A DNA stretch of 64,000 bases from NCBI GenBank assembly GCA_013397935.1, contig VZRN01011464.1, forward strand, positions 6,284,177-6,348,176. Direction: 5' to 3'. Under the pieces are notes generated by a model, which was given only the letters and a program-made list of their open reading frames with translations, searched no databases and was not told the DNA's origin. Origin of the DNA: Dasyornis broadbenti. Lineage: Eukaryota; Chordata; Aves; Passeriformes; Dasyornithidae. Below, in pieces: positions 13,485 through 26,000 of this stretch (the stretch's first letter is position 1; the number at the start of each line of letters is the position of its first letter). The position numbers and the translations under genes are program-made.

Positions 13485-16261
13485 CCATGTGTATGTGCCC
13501 ATTGGGAAGACATTTGGTACACTCTGTGGCACAGAGCTGCAGCAGCCTCAGCTCTCTTGGGGTGTTGATTCTGGCGTCATTTCCCTAGTAGGTAAAATGA
13601 TATATGTATAAACAAATAAATCCCAAATATCAGACTGCTTGGTCATTATTTCGTAATTTGAAAAGAAAAATAACTAAGCTTCTAAAGGTTTCTTAATCTC
13701 AGGTTTATTTGTAGATATGTAGTGTTCAGTATAAATAAATAAATCAGGAAAAAATTGTTGAAACACATTCTTTCTTTCTAAATCCTGTAGCTGTATATCA
13801 GGTATGGCCTGATGGTCTTTGAATAAAAATGTGAGCAGCTTCTGTGGGGGATCTGTCTGGCTGGACTGTTACAAAGGCTCAGTAGCTTATGCACAGTTCT
13901 GGAGTGAACATGGCAACTTGGCTTCAGGACATGGTCCTGGTCTGAGCTGTAATTCTCAGAGAGAGGAGAATTGACCCTGCACTAACAGCAACATGATTTT
14001 TATGTTACATTGGTTTTTACACACTGACATATTATTTTAAGCCAGATATTCCAGAAAAAACGTAAGGAAGTGCCATAGGGAGTATTATCACTGGGACAGA
14101 AAAGTAACACTTCATTTTCACTTCTCTGACATCGACTATTTTATATCTGTCTGCTTTAAGTAAGTATTTGCCTTTTGCTTTTACTGCACAGACAATATTG
14201 TAGGGCTGGTTAAAATGAAGTTAACAAGAAATTCTTACTTACACTAGGGATAAGAGAAAGGCTAACTACTGAACACATCTGTTGCTAAATAGACATGGCA
14301 AAACTATTAAATATACAGAGAGATGAAAAAAGCAATTGGTATATATTCCCTGTTTGCAAAGATGAAAACTACAATGTTTGTGTCACACAAGACTGATGAA
14401 GTACTTTCCAGTCCATTAATAACCAAGGTGGATGGTGAACAACTACTTGGGATAAACATTTAAGTCGGCACAACAAAACAGAAAGAAAAGAATAAACAAC
14501 AACCACCAACCAAGAAATCAAAATCTTTAAATATTCTTGATTTAAGGCTAAAAGGGGCAATGAGACACACCAATCTGACCCCCTGCATACTGTCTCACCA
14601 CCCACATATTACTGGTCATTAAAATTCCCTTGGCTACTTCTACAATAAACTGTAAAATTACATTTAGTGGTAGATGTTTGCTTAAAGTGCATCTTCCAGA
14701 AAGGCATTAAATATTAATATGAAGACAACGAGAATTATTCCTTGCAGTTTTTAGAGATGTATTGACTACTTATGTGCCATTCAGATTTATTTAGCTTCAG
14801 TTAGTGATTCTTGCAGTGTTTTTACCTGACAGGTCTGAAAGCCTACGAATACAAGAGTTTCCTTTACAACTGGACTTCTCATCTGTGATGACATCAGTCA
14901 TTAGACTATTTCTGTACCCCTGAACAGCCAAAAAAAGTCGAATTCTGTGAGTTTGTGAGCATGCCTCAAATCCAGTTTCTCAGATGAAGCACTCAGGTCT
15001 GTGAGAAGATGCTTACTAGAACCAAGGAATCGCCTGTAAAACACTTTCAGTCCTCAGAGAAGACACCTACAATTTTTTTTTGGTCAAATCTGCGCCAATC
15101 CTTTTTGTGTTAAATTAGTGATGTGTTCCACATTTATGCAACAGCATTCAGACACAACAAATGAGTCATAGAGACAAAATCCAAGTTCAAATACTTATAA
15201 TTTGCCTTCCATGAGGAAAAGTGAACCACCAATCCATACACTATTTAGATGAAAAGCTGTCTCTAGCCACTGAAGCTATACAAGCATTTCTAGTTCATCA
15301 CGTCAGATGAAGTTTGCAAGAAGCTTGACTCTTAGTGGTCCTTCACTTTTTCTTTTTCTTGACAATAAACAGCGTAATTTGCATTCCTGAAGATCAGGGT
15401 CCCACTGAAGCCAATCTCATTTCAAAAAAGACAGCTAATATAATATCCTCCCTACCCTAATCTTCCTCTCAACTTCAGCCCCACCTGAAAGACTTTAACA
15501 CATCTTCACTGACTCCTTTCTTGACTTTCCTTTTGGAGGCAAGGTAAAAAGAAACATAATTCTGCAGGCAGATGAACATTCCATGCAGCTGTTTATACTA
15601 CTGTAACTCCTGCTGCTAAAAAGAAAATTCTTTCTAACTTTTTAATAATTGCTTGGTTTTCATAATTTCCAAATTTTCTCCATTTTTTCTGTAGAATACT
15701 CATTTTCATTACATTTGCTTACTCATGTCTTCCAGATATATTTCCCATACATATATTTCCACAGATACATAGCCTTGATCTACGTGTAATTATTAGCAAT
15801 GCAGAAATTGAATACTAGATTTTGATCATAATTTCTCTGAGCTCTGTTTAACCCTGCATCTACAGTACTTATTAAATATACCTGTATGACAAAAAACTTT
15901 CAGTTCACTTGGTCCTTGAATATGGAAGATGCAAGATAATGACCTACCATTAAGGAATGCTAATGATTTTCCATTAAGGAACATTCCTACAAAGATGTGC
16001 TTCTCTGCAGCTATCATTGTTCCCCATTTTCTTGAAAATGAACCATTCCATTTAAGAGAAACTGCAAGGTCAATTAGGCAGATTGCTATTAAGAGAATCA
16101 GGAAGCTCGACACTCAGCCCTAAACTTGCTTATCATTTTTCATTGACTGTGAAAAAACCCAAGCCATGCCCCCTGCCAAAAAAGGGAATTACATGTATTT
16201 GTTTACTGCCTCACACAGCTATGATGCTGAGGACCTTGTATACTTAATACTTGTATACTTA

Positions 16262-16406
16262 TACAACCATTTGTTTCCTAGCTATAGCATATGACTTCCT
16301 CTCTGTTAGAGAAATAAAATATATACCTGTCATAACACAACATGTTATCCACCACAATTTCATTTGTAAACCATCTGGATATATGAAAACATAGGTTATA
16401 CAAAAA
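16262..16406. repeat. Copy 1 of a 145-bp dispersed direct duplication
   Basis: The segment starting TACAACCATTTGTTTCCTAG and ending GGTTATACAAAAA matches 18993-19137 along its whole length, with about 8 mismatches and no gaps (about 94% identity). Both copies are in the same orientation in the same intron, 2.7 kb apart. I do not recognise the sequence as a known repeat family. Confidence 0.93.
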
Positions 16407-18466
16407 CATAATATGTCAGCGAGTAAAAACAAAATAACATAAAAATCATGTTGATGTTAGTGCAGGGCCAATTCTTCTCTCTCTGTTACTCTCTCTCACA
16501 GTTACTGTGATTCATTACCAGAAGTACTTCAGGAGTAAATCACTAAGAGAGGTGCTTATGCAGACACACTTACTGTAGTGGGATGCTGATTCTCTGTCTA
16601 GTTTTTTATTAGTCAAATAACGAAAAAAGATGGAAGACAACTTCATATTTTCTCATTAGTATTGACCATTAAGGAAAATTAGAAAGTAAGAAGCAAAGTG
16701 CATTGGCAAACTCCTTCATTCAGAAATCCTTTTCATTTCCTCTAGATCCACCAACAGAAATACTTCAGTGCCACTGATATCATGATCATGTTTAATTTCT
16801 CCTTCAAGCAGTGATGTTGTTTGGAAAAACTAAGTACCACTGAACTTTCTGGGTCAAAATTCAAAAACACAATAAAAACCTGTCATAATATTTGAGTATG
16901 AATTTAATTTCAGGTCCACTAAAACATTACATTAAAATAATAAAGAAAACAAAGGGTTTTTTAAAATAAAATTCTGCTAGTTTTTCCCAGCCGAACAGAA
17001 GTACAGTCATACAAAGCGAAAATTTCTAGCAAAGATAGCATAAGCATGGCATGAGATCTGGCTGTAAAATCTAGCACCCTCCTCCCTCCACTAGGACTTC
17101 AGGCTAAGGTTTCCACCCATGGCACGTTAGTTAATTTTTTAAGCAAACTTAAGAGACTAGTTTCCAGAAGGAAGGAATGTCTCTCTATATTTAAGATACT
17201 ACAGGTGCAATGTGAACTGCAGAATACAGCATGGATCATGTAGCAGAAAGGGAAAGGAGCCTTTTGATAAATTGAAAATACTTTTACAAAACTTTCTTTT
17301 CCCTCTGTTATATTTAAATTAGGAAGGCATAAAGATTATACCAGCTTAGGAGTAAGGGAGACAAAGTAAACAGATTTGCAACCATTGAACTGTAGAATTA
17401 CATGAAAAACTGCTATTAAAAATCAGTGGAATAAGACATATCATCCACAGATTGTTTTTATCCCCAACAATAATTTCATCAGCTGGGTGCATAGCTTCTT
17501 CTTTAAAATCAATTCATGCAGTAATCACCTTCCCTCTGAGCTTACTCAACGTGCAGAACAGCACAAGAGCAGATGAGCTTTCAATTTTCCCGGAGTATGG
17601 TTCTGTTCTATCTTGTGTGCTCATGATATTTAATTTCCAGTTTCTAAACAGTAAATACTAGTTTGGATTTTTACAAAGGCTAAGTGAATTTAAAAAGTGC
17701 AACAGCTCCTGACCTTTAACACATCTGTTGCTGTAAGGGAGGTTTTTCCTTTGTGTCGTTTTCTACATCTCTACAGATTTGAAATACATTTCTCCTGCAC
17801 ACTACCCACAATCACAAACAAATTACACTCTCTGTGTCAACATCTGAAACCAAGTCACTAAATCACAACGTGCTGGGATGGAATTGCTGCCCCTATCATC
17901 TACCGCTCGCTGCTATCAAAGCCTATAACCGGATTAGTGGGAAAACAGCTGTATTACTCATACATTTAAGCTCTTGCAAACAGCAGGTTTTCTCCCCGCA
18001 ACAAAGCACAGCACTTCAGATAAAGAGCATGCAAATCCCAGAGGAAACCATGATATATTAACCCCTGGCTATCTTTACATGATTTAATAGTTCATTCGAC
18101 CTTTTTTTTTTCCCTGGAAATAAATGCAGGAACTACGTTCAATCAGTAGAATGAATGTTTTTTAACCCATCTACATTTAAGTTTCTTTTTTCCCTAGGAT
18201 TCCCTCATATACAAGGCACAATTTGTTAAATCATCCTGTCACTTTTAGGAAGTGATTGACATGAGCTTAAATCCACGTCTTTCAGTTGTGAGCATGAATC
18301 ATTGTACATATGGGCTTTGTGGGACAACATCTTGGCAGAGGTTAGCAGTAAAATAGCTCTCTAGTTAACTCAAAACCTCAGACTAAAGACTCTGTGCATA
18401 TTAAAGCTAACAAGCCATAAAACAACTGTCACATTTTTAGGCCAAAAGATCTATGAGGGAAAGAAA

Positions 18467-18490
18467 AATTGTAGGTAACTTCCTACAATT
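18467..18490. repeat. 9-bp inverted repeat with 6-base loop
   Basis: The arms AATTGTAGG and CCTACAATT flank TAACTT. Confidence 0.8.
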
Positions 18491-18783
18491 AGTTAGTGTT
18501 GGTGTTCATATATCCATATGCTAATGTTGTATTAACTGAACATTTTCACCTAGCTTTTTGGACTTTTTCATTAGCTGATCATGTCTAATACCGAGACGCT
18601 TCAGGAAAAAACGTTCTTAAGCAAAAACATGCGACATATTGAGTAATTTTTCAAAAATATTTCAATAAATCTACATTTCACCTAGAACAAAATGTTCAAG
18701 TTGAAATTTTGGGTGTTGAGTTTACTAAGAAAGCACTGGAGTTGGACTTTAGGCATGCCTTCTCCATTGTGGAATATTTGGTG

Positions 18784-18900
18784 AATCATAATGATAGAAT
18801 CATAATGATAGAATCATAATGACAGAATCATAGAATAATTTATGTTGGAAAAGACTTTTAAGATTATCTAGTCCAACTGTTAAACTAATTCTGCCAAATC
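18784..18900 (-). mobile_element. Short CR1 LINE fragment with an expanded 3' terminal repeat
   Basis: Three tandem copies of an AATCATAATGATAG-like unit precede AATCATAGAAT and a TTGGAAAAGACTTTTAAGAT / GTCCAACTGT segment typical of the CR1 tail in reverse orientation. The copy is about 115 bp long. The second copy of the 145-bp dispersed duplication starts about 90 bp further on. Confidence 0.85.
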
Positions 18901-18992
18901 TTTAAAAATCAAAAGAAATCTTAAAAAAAAAACTTAAAAAAGGACCAAACTTCTCTGTTCACTTCTCACACTTGCAGAATGCCTTACAGTAC

Positions 18993-19137
18993 TACAACCA
19001 TTTGTTTCCTAGCTATAGCATATGACTTCCTCTCTGTTAGAGAAATAAAATATATACCTGTCGTAACACAACATGCTATCGACCACAATTTCACTTGTAA
19101 ACCATCCAGACACATGAAAACATAGGTTATACAAAAA
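18993..19137. repeat. Copy 2 of the 145-bp dispersed direct duplication
   Basis: This is the near-identical partner of 16262-16406; most differences fall in the last third (for example GTCATAAC versus GTCGTAAC and CATCTGGATA versus CATCCAGACA). It lies just past a short CR1 fragment. No clear terminal inverted repeats or target-site duplications are visible. Confidence 0.93.
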
Positions 19138-20654
19138 TAATTGCAATACTGAAAGGATCTAATAAAGACTTTTAAATTGTAAGCTCACAACACCAAATAG
19201 CACTTCATAAAAGACTTAGAGGTGCCATGTTCTACTGTGAACATTTCTGTGAGTTGTTGCCCCCTCTCATGACGAAAACAGCATGACAAAAATGTCTTCT
19301 TTGGTTATGAAGTCAAATTTCTAATGTGCGCCTCTAAACTTCATTCAAAGAAAAAAGAAGGTCCTTACACATTGTAAGTAACAAAACCCTGGGAAAATAC
19401 ACCGTAGAAAATTTTCAAGGATTTCTAGTCCTTTTTTGACACAAATCCCAACCTTGAGGCCTGACTAGAATAATAGTGAACCATAGCTAATAAAATACCC
19501 AGAGCCTCAGGAAGGCTTAGCATTAGGATACACTATTTCTGATCATCTTGGAGCAAACGTAACAAAAGGGATTGGAAAGCTGTGTAAATCAAGAGGTAGC
19601 AGGGGTCCAGATTTTCCAGTAGTATAATCTGGCACAGCTCCACTGAACACAGTAATCAATTTACAACAGTTTAGGATTAGAAGCCCTTTTTTTTTTTTTT
19701 TTAAATCAGTGAACCTATGAAGATTTCAGCTCTCNAATTTAGACTAAGGAAAATGGTCTTATTCACTATTAAAAACTTTAACAAAGGAAGCACCATTGAG
19801 AGTAAGGCCTTGTCTGCTCCTTGGAGAAAGTTCTAGCTAGACTGTCAGCAAACCATGAAGTAGTAAGTGATTTTAGGAAAGATTTATTTTAGTTGTATTT
19901 CAGGTCTTTCTCCCTCAGGCTGGCTACAACATGACTGTACAAGTTGAAAATTATCTTCAAAATCATGCCAGTTACTCATCATTGAGGCTGTCTCTTGTAA
20001 TTAGGAATATGTCAGTTTTCTCATCCTAAATCCTTAGAATCAAAGCTCTACAGCTGAACAGCTTAATAAAAAAAAAAAAAATTTTAAAAAGCCTTGCCCA
20101 AGGCTAGAACATGACATCCAAGATATCGCCCTGAAAACTGAAAGTTTCACATACCTTCTTCATGGATTCTCCCCTCTATTCTATTACTTATGGGAAAAAA
20201 TTATTTTGCTACCCATCAAGTTGCTAACTGTAGAACTTCTCAGCAATTTCTTGCCCATTTCTTGAGCAGGTCAGATCTATGGCTGTACATCTTCTGTCGT
20301 CATGCATCAAGCAACATGAGCAATCAAAGTATCTGCTGTGTAGAAAACCTGGGAACCAGCAATTATTTCAAGAGAATTTGCTACAAATGTAATGGAAGAT
20401 GTTTTATACAGACCATAGTATTATACTGGAATGGAGAATTTGGCTATGCAGAAGTTACTTTTGCCCTTCACTCAAATGTAAATCTACAACATTAACTTTA
20501 TTTTATAAGAAAACAAACACTAAATGTGATATTTTGCAATCTATTTTAAGGCTCTTTGCAGCTTAACATTCAAGTATCTCACATCTGGTATTAAAAATAG
20601 TTTGCTTATACCTTTGTTGGCAATGCATATTTTGTGGAAAGAACAGATACTCAC

Positions 20655-20754
20655 TGAAACTACATTCACAAAGTCATCGTCAGACAAGGTCTCCAACATC
20701 TCTATGACCGACGTGCGGATCAGCTTCAATGTCAATCCACTGACACTCCCACTC
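20655..20754 (-). CDS. CACNA2D1: CACNA2D1 internal exon: VWA domain, MIDAS serines
   Basis: This 100-bp minus-strand exon follows a run of T and TAG (acceptor) and ends at TCA|GTGAGT (donor). One base finishes the Ala codon begun in the previous exon, then 33 codons read SGSVSGLTLK through DDDFVNVVS. The first residues supply the two serines of the MIDAS motif (Asp-Ala-Ser-Gly-Ser when joined to the previous exon), which bind the divalent metal that the VWA domain needs to interact with the Cav alpha1 subunit. The rest is the first amphipathic helix and the acidic SDDD turn. Differences from human by recall are Ser to Ile in RTSVIEML and Ala to Val in NVVS. The exon ends on a codon boundary and joins in frame to the exon at 3420-3578 across a 17.1 kb intron. 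Confidence 0.97.
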
Positions 20755-21834
20755 CTAAAAAAATGCCACAATAGAAAAGCTGAATTTAGCAAATGTTATG
20801 TAAAACATACAAAGAAAAGAGAGAGCACCCACCAGCACTTTCACCAACTTTCACACAAACATTTTCATCTCCTGAATTCTCCAACTCATCATTAGTGTTA
20901 TTAAACTATTTATAATTATTAAAGCAAGTCCAAAACTGGCACTCAAAGTCCCAGTTCTGTGCCTTAGAGGAGGTCATAATGCTACATCCTTTACTCATTT
21001 TCTTTTCAAGAAATCTGAGTTTACCACCTCCAACCAATGCATTATCTAAACATTTTATACTCCTACACACAGATTTACAGCTTTGGATTTTCAGAGACAC
21101 AAATGACAGCTTGTTTGATTCCAGACAAAATCTAAGCTGAAGTGAAGAAATAAGCAATGTTGATAAAACTCACTGCTGATATGAAAGCATCTCACCACGT
21201 GTAAAAGCATTAAATGCAAATTCTTTGCCTGAGAAGCTTTTCAGCATAAAGCAATCTGACACATCAGGTTCAATGCCTCCTTCAGTCCCTCAACATTGGC
21301 TACACCATGGAAGTCGTGCTGAGGCAGAGAGCGAGCTTTTATTCTTTTCTTTGTTCACTTTCTAGCAAGATTTCATAGTAATCAAACTTGGCAATTTTAA
21401 AATCTGAATCATAAAACACATGAAGTCTGCATACATTCTTATCTTTCAGACTTATGAAATCATTATTACATTTATTGTAATACTTCTAGTCATTTTTGGT
21501 TTTAGGTTTGTGCTTTACAACAAATCTTGGCATGCACATGAGAAATATTCACTTGATTGCTTCAGTAATTAATAAGTTGAAAACAGAAAAATATTAACGT
21601 GATTAAAAAAACGCACTTCCTTGCCTCCAGTTTTAGTAATTTTCAGGTTTGGTTTGGGCTTTGTAGAACTATTTTCTACTATGTATTTATTTTGCTCATA
21701 CAAAGATTTTTGACCCTTGCATATAATGACCTCTTAATTCCCCCTCTATTTTTCAGTATATGGAGATTTGCTCAATATATCAAAGTACTTTTTTTTATTC
21801 CTCTAATGTCAATATTCAGACATTAAACACTTAC
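20755..21834 (-). other. CACNA2D1: CACNA2D1 intron, 1.08 kb, splitting the MIDAS codon
   Basis: This intron runs from donor GC|GTAAGT to an acceptor with a seven-T run before AG. It interrupts the Ala codon between the MIDAS Asp and first Ser (phase 2). I see no repeats or other genes in it. Confidence 0.9.
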
Positions 21835-21885
21835 GCATCAACTAAAATAAGCATGTCTTTGGGAGATGCAGCTCCTTGGATATAC
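21835..21885 (-). CDS. CACNA2D1: CACNA2D1 internal micro-exon leading into the VWA domain; ends inside the MIDAS motif
   Basis: This 51-bp exon on the minus strand lies between a TTTATTTCAG acceptor and a GC|GTAAGT donor. One base completes the split Trp codon, then 16 codons read YIQGAASPKDMLILVD, and two bases (GC) begin the codon finished in the next exon. The peptide is the beta strand entering the VWA domain. Its final Asp (about D259 of the human precursor) is the first metal-coordinating residue of the MIDAS motif DxSxS. The next codon, split by the intron, reads GC|G = Ala, whereas human alpha2delta-1 has Val there by my recall. The residues that coordinate metal are unaffected. At 51 bp the exon is small, but both splice sites are strong and the phase matches both neighbours. 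Confidence 0.96.
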
Positions 21886-22706
21886 CTGAAATAAATAAAT
21901 TGTATGAATGACACAAATTTGAATACACATTTTTTTGTGTGTGATGGCAGATACATTGATCTCTAAACTCAAACTAGCTGAACCAACAAAATCTTCTTTT
22001 CGTAGCTAGTACAAAAACCATGTGTTTTTATTTCCTCTCATGTTGTGTCTCCTAAGTAAATCTAAGTCTAAGCCACATTAGGGAAGTCTGGAAGTAGGAT
22101 AAACTGATGAAAATTCACTTTTCACATAACTGAAAAACAGGAATGCTACTTCAGAACTAAAGATCTTGATGACAGATGAATTATTACTCAGCCCAGCTTA
22201 GGCAAAAATACTTAGTCCTCTGAAAAAAATAAATCCAGCTACATCCAAGTATCAATATGCTTTATGTCTTGAGAGGCTTACATAAAAAAATCATGAGAAG
22301 TAATCCCATGGCTCTCCCATCTTTTACCAATCTACTGATTTTATTGCTGGTCTAAACCACTGAGATATTTTTAAACACTTGCAAAAGTCTGGAAGAATGG
22401 TTTAGTCTAATACTCTAAATTACATTTGATTTTGGCACAAGATCAGAATTTTTAATTGCCTTATACCTATTTGATTGCTATCTTCCTATGGAAAGGTCCA
22501 AAAGTACAACTTACAGTGGGTATTGCATAATTTGAAAATTGTTTATTCAGAAAAAATTAACTAGTTTTAAAAAGAAAATTACAATATCTAAAATTAAATA
22601 CTATTAGAAACTATTAGAAACAAATGAACAGAAAAAAAATGTTTTTACAGCAATATCTAGAAAGCAAATGACGTATACATATCAAACCTTTAAAAAGAAA
22701 GCTTAC
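21886..22706 (-). other. CACNA2D1: CACNA2D1 intron, 0.82 kb
   Basis: This is the shortest intron in the window, from donor TG|GTAAGC to acceptor TTTATTTCAG. It splits the Trp codon just after the RRRP motif (phase 2). I see no repeats or additional exons in it. Confidence 0.9.
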
Positions 22707-22776
22707 CATGGTCTTCTGCGTACATCATACAGATCTATTTTGTTAGGAGTTCGACTGTTATCTACCCATGGGGAAG
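22707..22776 (-). CDS. CACNA2D1: CACNA2D1 internal exon carrying the RRR gabapentin-site motif
   Basis: This is a 70-bp minus-strand exon between a CTTTTTAG acceptor and a TG|GTAAGC donor. It contributes two bases (CT) finishing an Ala codon, 22 codons reading SPWVDNSRT through DVRRRP, and two bases (TG) of a split Trp codon completed in the next exon. The peptide appears identical to human alpha2delta-1 as I recall it, about residues 221-242. Established knowledge: the third arginine of this RRR triplet (R217 in mature numbering, about R241 in the precursor) is required for binding of gabapentin and pregabalin. All three arginines are intact here (codons CGC, AGA, AGA). The segment leads directly into the VWA domain. 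The upstream intron is 14.2 kb and the downstream one only 0.82 kb. Confidence 0.97.
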
Positions 22777-22979
22777 CTAAAAAGAAAACAAAATTGCATG
22801 GAATAATATAAAAACTTTATCTCAAGTATTTTAGTTACAACAATTTAATATATCAATATCAGAGTTTGCACTATGTAAATATCAACAGTTGGTATGGATA
22901 AAAAAAAGTCTGTGTTATAAGTTGTTGAAATACCTAGACATCCTTATACATATTACTATATAATATAACGCAGTAAAAC

Positions 22980-23058
22980 TACATATATGTGCGTATATAC
23001 ATATACATACACATACATATACACACACACACACACACAGAGATATATATAACTATAT
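22980..23058. repeat. Mixed TA / CATA / CA microsatellite
   Basis: TATATG and CATACA units are followed by about ten CA units and a TATA tract, 0.2 kb from the exon at 22707-22776 on its upstream side in gene orientation. Confidence 0.94.
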
Positions 23059-26000
23059 GGCCAAGTGTGTTGAAGAAATAGGCACTGTAATTGACTACTG
23101 ATTTCAATGGAACCAAAAATTTGACCAAAGTACTTCAGAAGATGAAATAACTTTAACAATATACTTATTTTGTAAAAAAGTATGCGTTAATTATTGCTGT
23201 ATGTAGAAATGGTATCTCAGTTACCAGATACCAAGCTAAAACTCAGCTAAGAACCTAAACAATTGCACACTGACTCAAGAGCTTTACCTAAAAATGCATA
23301 TTAGAAAAGTAGCATGAAAGTAGCGTTATCCTCTGAAGAAAAAAAAAGAGATGTAAATATTTATGTCTCTGTAAAGAAAATTCTTAGAACGATAACTTTT
23401 GCAAGTGTTTAATCTAGGCTTTACCATAATTTTCATCAAGGGCAGGAAATATTTCCTGAAAAACAAAATGAGCCTTTCAAAACCATATGACAGCTTAACG
23501 AACACAAATAAAAATGTGAAAAGTTACAGGGAATGAGATAATGTTCTGCAATTTGTTCTCTCACTGTATGCCAACTGCCTTGGGGGAGCTATTTCCTGAC
23601 ATTAATAATTCTTCTGCCTAGGAAATAAAGACAGATATAGGCAGCTCCAGGATTCTTCCTAAAAAATCATACATCTAAGGCAAAATGGAAGAATTAGATC
23701 TCTACCTATGAATATAAAAAAAGCCATCAGCTTTGAGTAGCTGCCTATTTTTGATTTTACTGAATGAACCCTTTCCTCAGTGACCAAACCATGATCTGAC
23801 CCATCACTTACCAGAACATTTAAGCTGAGTGTAACCCACATTTAGAAGTATACATTTAGCAGCCACAGAAAACACTGTGTATTGTTGCACACCAGGAGAA
23901 CCTCAAAATCTATACCAGTATTGTCCATGATATCAGACTAGACCACCTGACAGGTGCTTTGGGACCTCACAGGGTAAGAGTGCTTGAAATTTTCAGAAAT
24001 GAGAGAACTGAATTTTTTGAGATAGCAAATGTCAAAATTCTAACTTAAGTGTCATTACTTAGATATGCATAGGTTAAATTCATCAGTATTTTACACACCT
24101 ACAAGGTTAGCACATGTTCAGTGATGGACTTTTCGTGTCTGTTCAGGCTATCCTTTCCATAGGAATTCCATTTGAAAATCCATCTTTCAGTTACATTCCC
24201 AGATCTGTATGTAATATGCACATTTCAGTTTGCATTATGAGTGGTTTAGGTAAATAGAAAATATAAATCAAGATACTGACTAAGACTGCTAAATTTTTGC
24301 CAAAACTTCTAGTCTTTCCAGTGACATCCAATAAAAGGCTCTGCCCTCTCATACATTCCCCTCTTAATTGACACGTATCTTGGACAGTCTTCATAAACAG
24401 AGAATTATCTTAATGTGTGATCTGGATTTATTTCAAAACAACAGAGAAAATTCAATTTACACTGGTAATGTTACCTTATTTCACATGAAAGGTAAGTTCA
24501 ACTCCTTAAATGAATTCTCTGAAGCCAAAGGGTGGTGGCTCAAAGAGAATTTGAATGCAGGAGCTGAAGAAGGGTCCTTCTAACATTATCTTCATACATT
24601 ACACTGACAGTGGATACTGACAGAGGTAATCATTTAAAACTGAATCAATGTTGTAAAGACACACAGAATGACAGAATGGCCCTTTAGCTAACATAAATTG
24701 TCTACTGAAAATCATCATAGGGCCATTTAGCTAGAATTCATCTGATACCACAACCTTCACATCCTATTGTAAACTATAGTGTAATTTTTCTAAGTGCTAA
24801 ACAAATTTACAGAAATATGGGTTAAGATTTCATTCTGGCTATGTAACAGAAGCTCAGGAGAAATAATCTGGCTACTTTTTTCTGCAAAATTTGAGAGCTA
24901 CAAATACATGTCAATGTAATCCCACCTGACAGGTAAGCACATCACTTCCTTGAGGCCAATGTCAGCTATCTAGACAGAAAGCACTTCAGAACTGGGCCCT
25001 TTTAGACCAAACAGTGTGTGGCAAATCTTTCAGAAACATGAAGAGGCAAAATTGACACCAACTTAAAGACCAAATAGTAAAACTTGAAATGCCTGAAACT
25101 TTCCCTACTATTCCCAAAAGCACCAAAAGACTGTGTAACAACAGACAGGGTTTTGAAGTGTTTTTAACTGGAATAAAAAGCACAACAACACTTTTTAAAA
25201 TTCTGTCTTTTCTTTGGTTTTGTTTTCTAAATATGGTGAGGATGATCAAACCTTCGAGTTGAGACAATAAAATGACAGATGTGAAGACAATTTTTTCTAA
25301 ACTGGCCTACAGTCAAATTCCTTCTGTTAAAACTTGAGTTGCTAAGCCTTGGACTGTTTCTACCATAGCTTTTCAGAACAGCCTGGGTTGCAGTGAGGCC
25401 CAAACTGCCCCTTTTTGGCTACACCTATATTAGTATTTTAAAAAGAACAATGGAAAGGAGGGCATTCACCAGAATTAGGCTAAAAATTGTAACAGTCTAA
25501 TTACACACAAAATAAACTGAAGAAACCACTCGGCACACTACTTACAGCCTATCTGATCCTTTTGGAGATTACTGTGAATGGTAACAGTACTTTCTTTTAG
25601 GTAGATAGACACAGTGGTGAATTCAACAGCTAAATTCTGCCTTTTGCTCATTAGCATGGCTCTTTCAGTGCACACATTCCTGGAATTACTGTCAGCAGCT
25701 TCAGGGAGATCTAGAGAAGGTCTTTAAAAACATTATTTATTACCACGCTGTTAAACCACTACTTCCTGTGCCACATGTCAGTAAGTTTTGTTTTCTTAGT
25801 TAACATATTATTTTCTTTCCAGACAAATATAACAAGCTTATACATGCTTAACTTCCCATGACTGCAGAATTTATCATAGGATATTAATGGGTGCTGGATC
25901 ATACACTAATTAAGATATATAATGCATAATGAGAAAACTTGCTCTATTGATCTTTCTGATGGTTTCTACAACAATTTCCATAATCTAGTAAAAAGCCTCT

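Larger units (their letters stand above)
3579..20654 (-). other. CACNA2D1: CACNA2D1 intron, 17.1 kb, between the two VWA exons
   Basis: This long AT-rich intron is defined by the TCA|GTGAGT donor at its high-coordinate end and the CTTTTATAG acceptor at its low-coordinate end. It contains CR1 fragments at about 11427-11690 and 18784-18900, a TG-rich microsatellite at 13372-13484, a TA run near 4028-4049, a long T run at 7948-7970, a 145-bp duplicated segment (16262-16406 and 18993-19137), a short perfect inverted repeat at 18467-18490 and one ambiguous base at 19735. The reading frames inside it (up to 112 codons) show no splice context or family resemblance. The rest shows nothing recognisable. 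Confidence 0.85.

Noticed and set aside
13230..13611. Valine/cysteine-rich and threonine/histidine-rich frames
   Set aside because: They are translations of the TG/CA microsatellite.
24660..24690. ACACAGAATGACAGAATGG, similar to a reversed CR1 terminus
   Set aside because: No CR1 body follows it.
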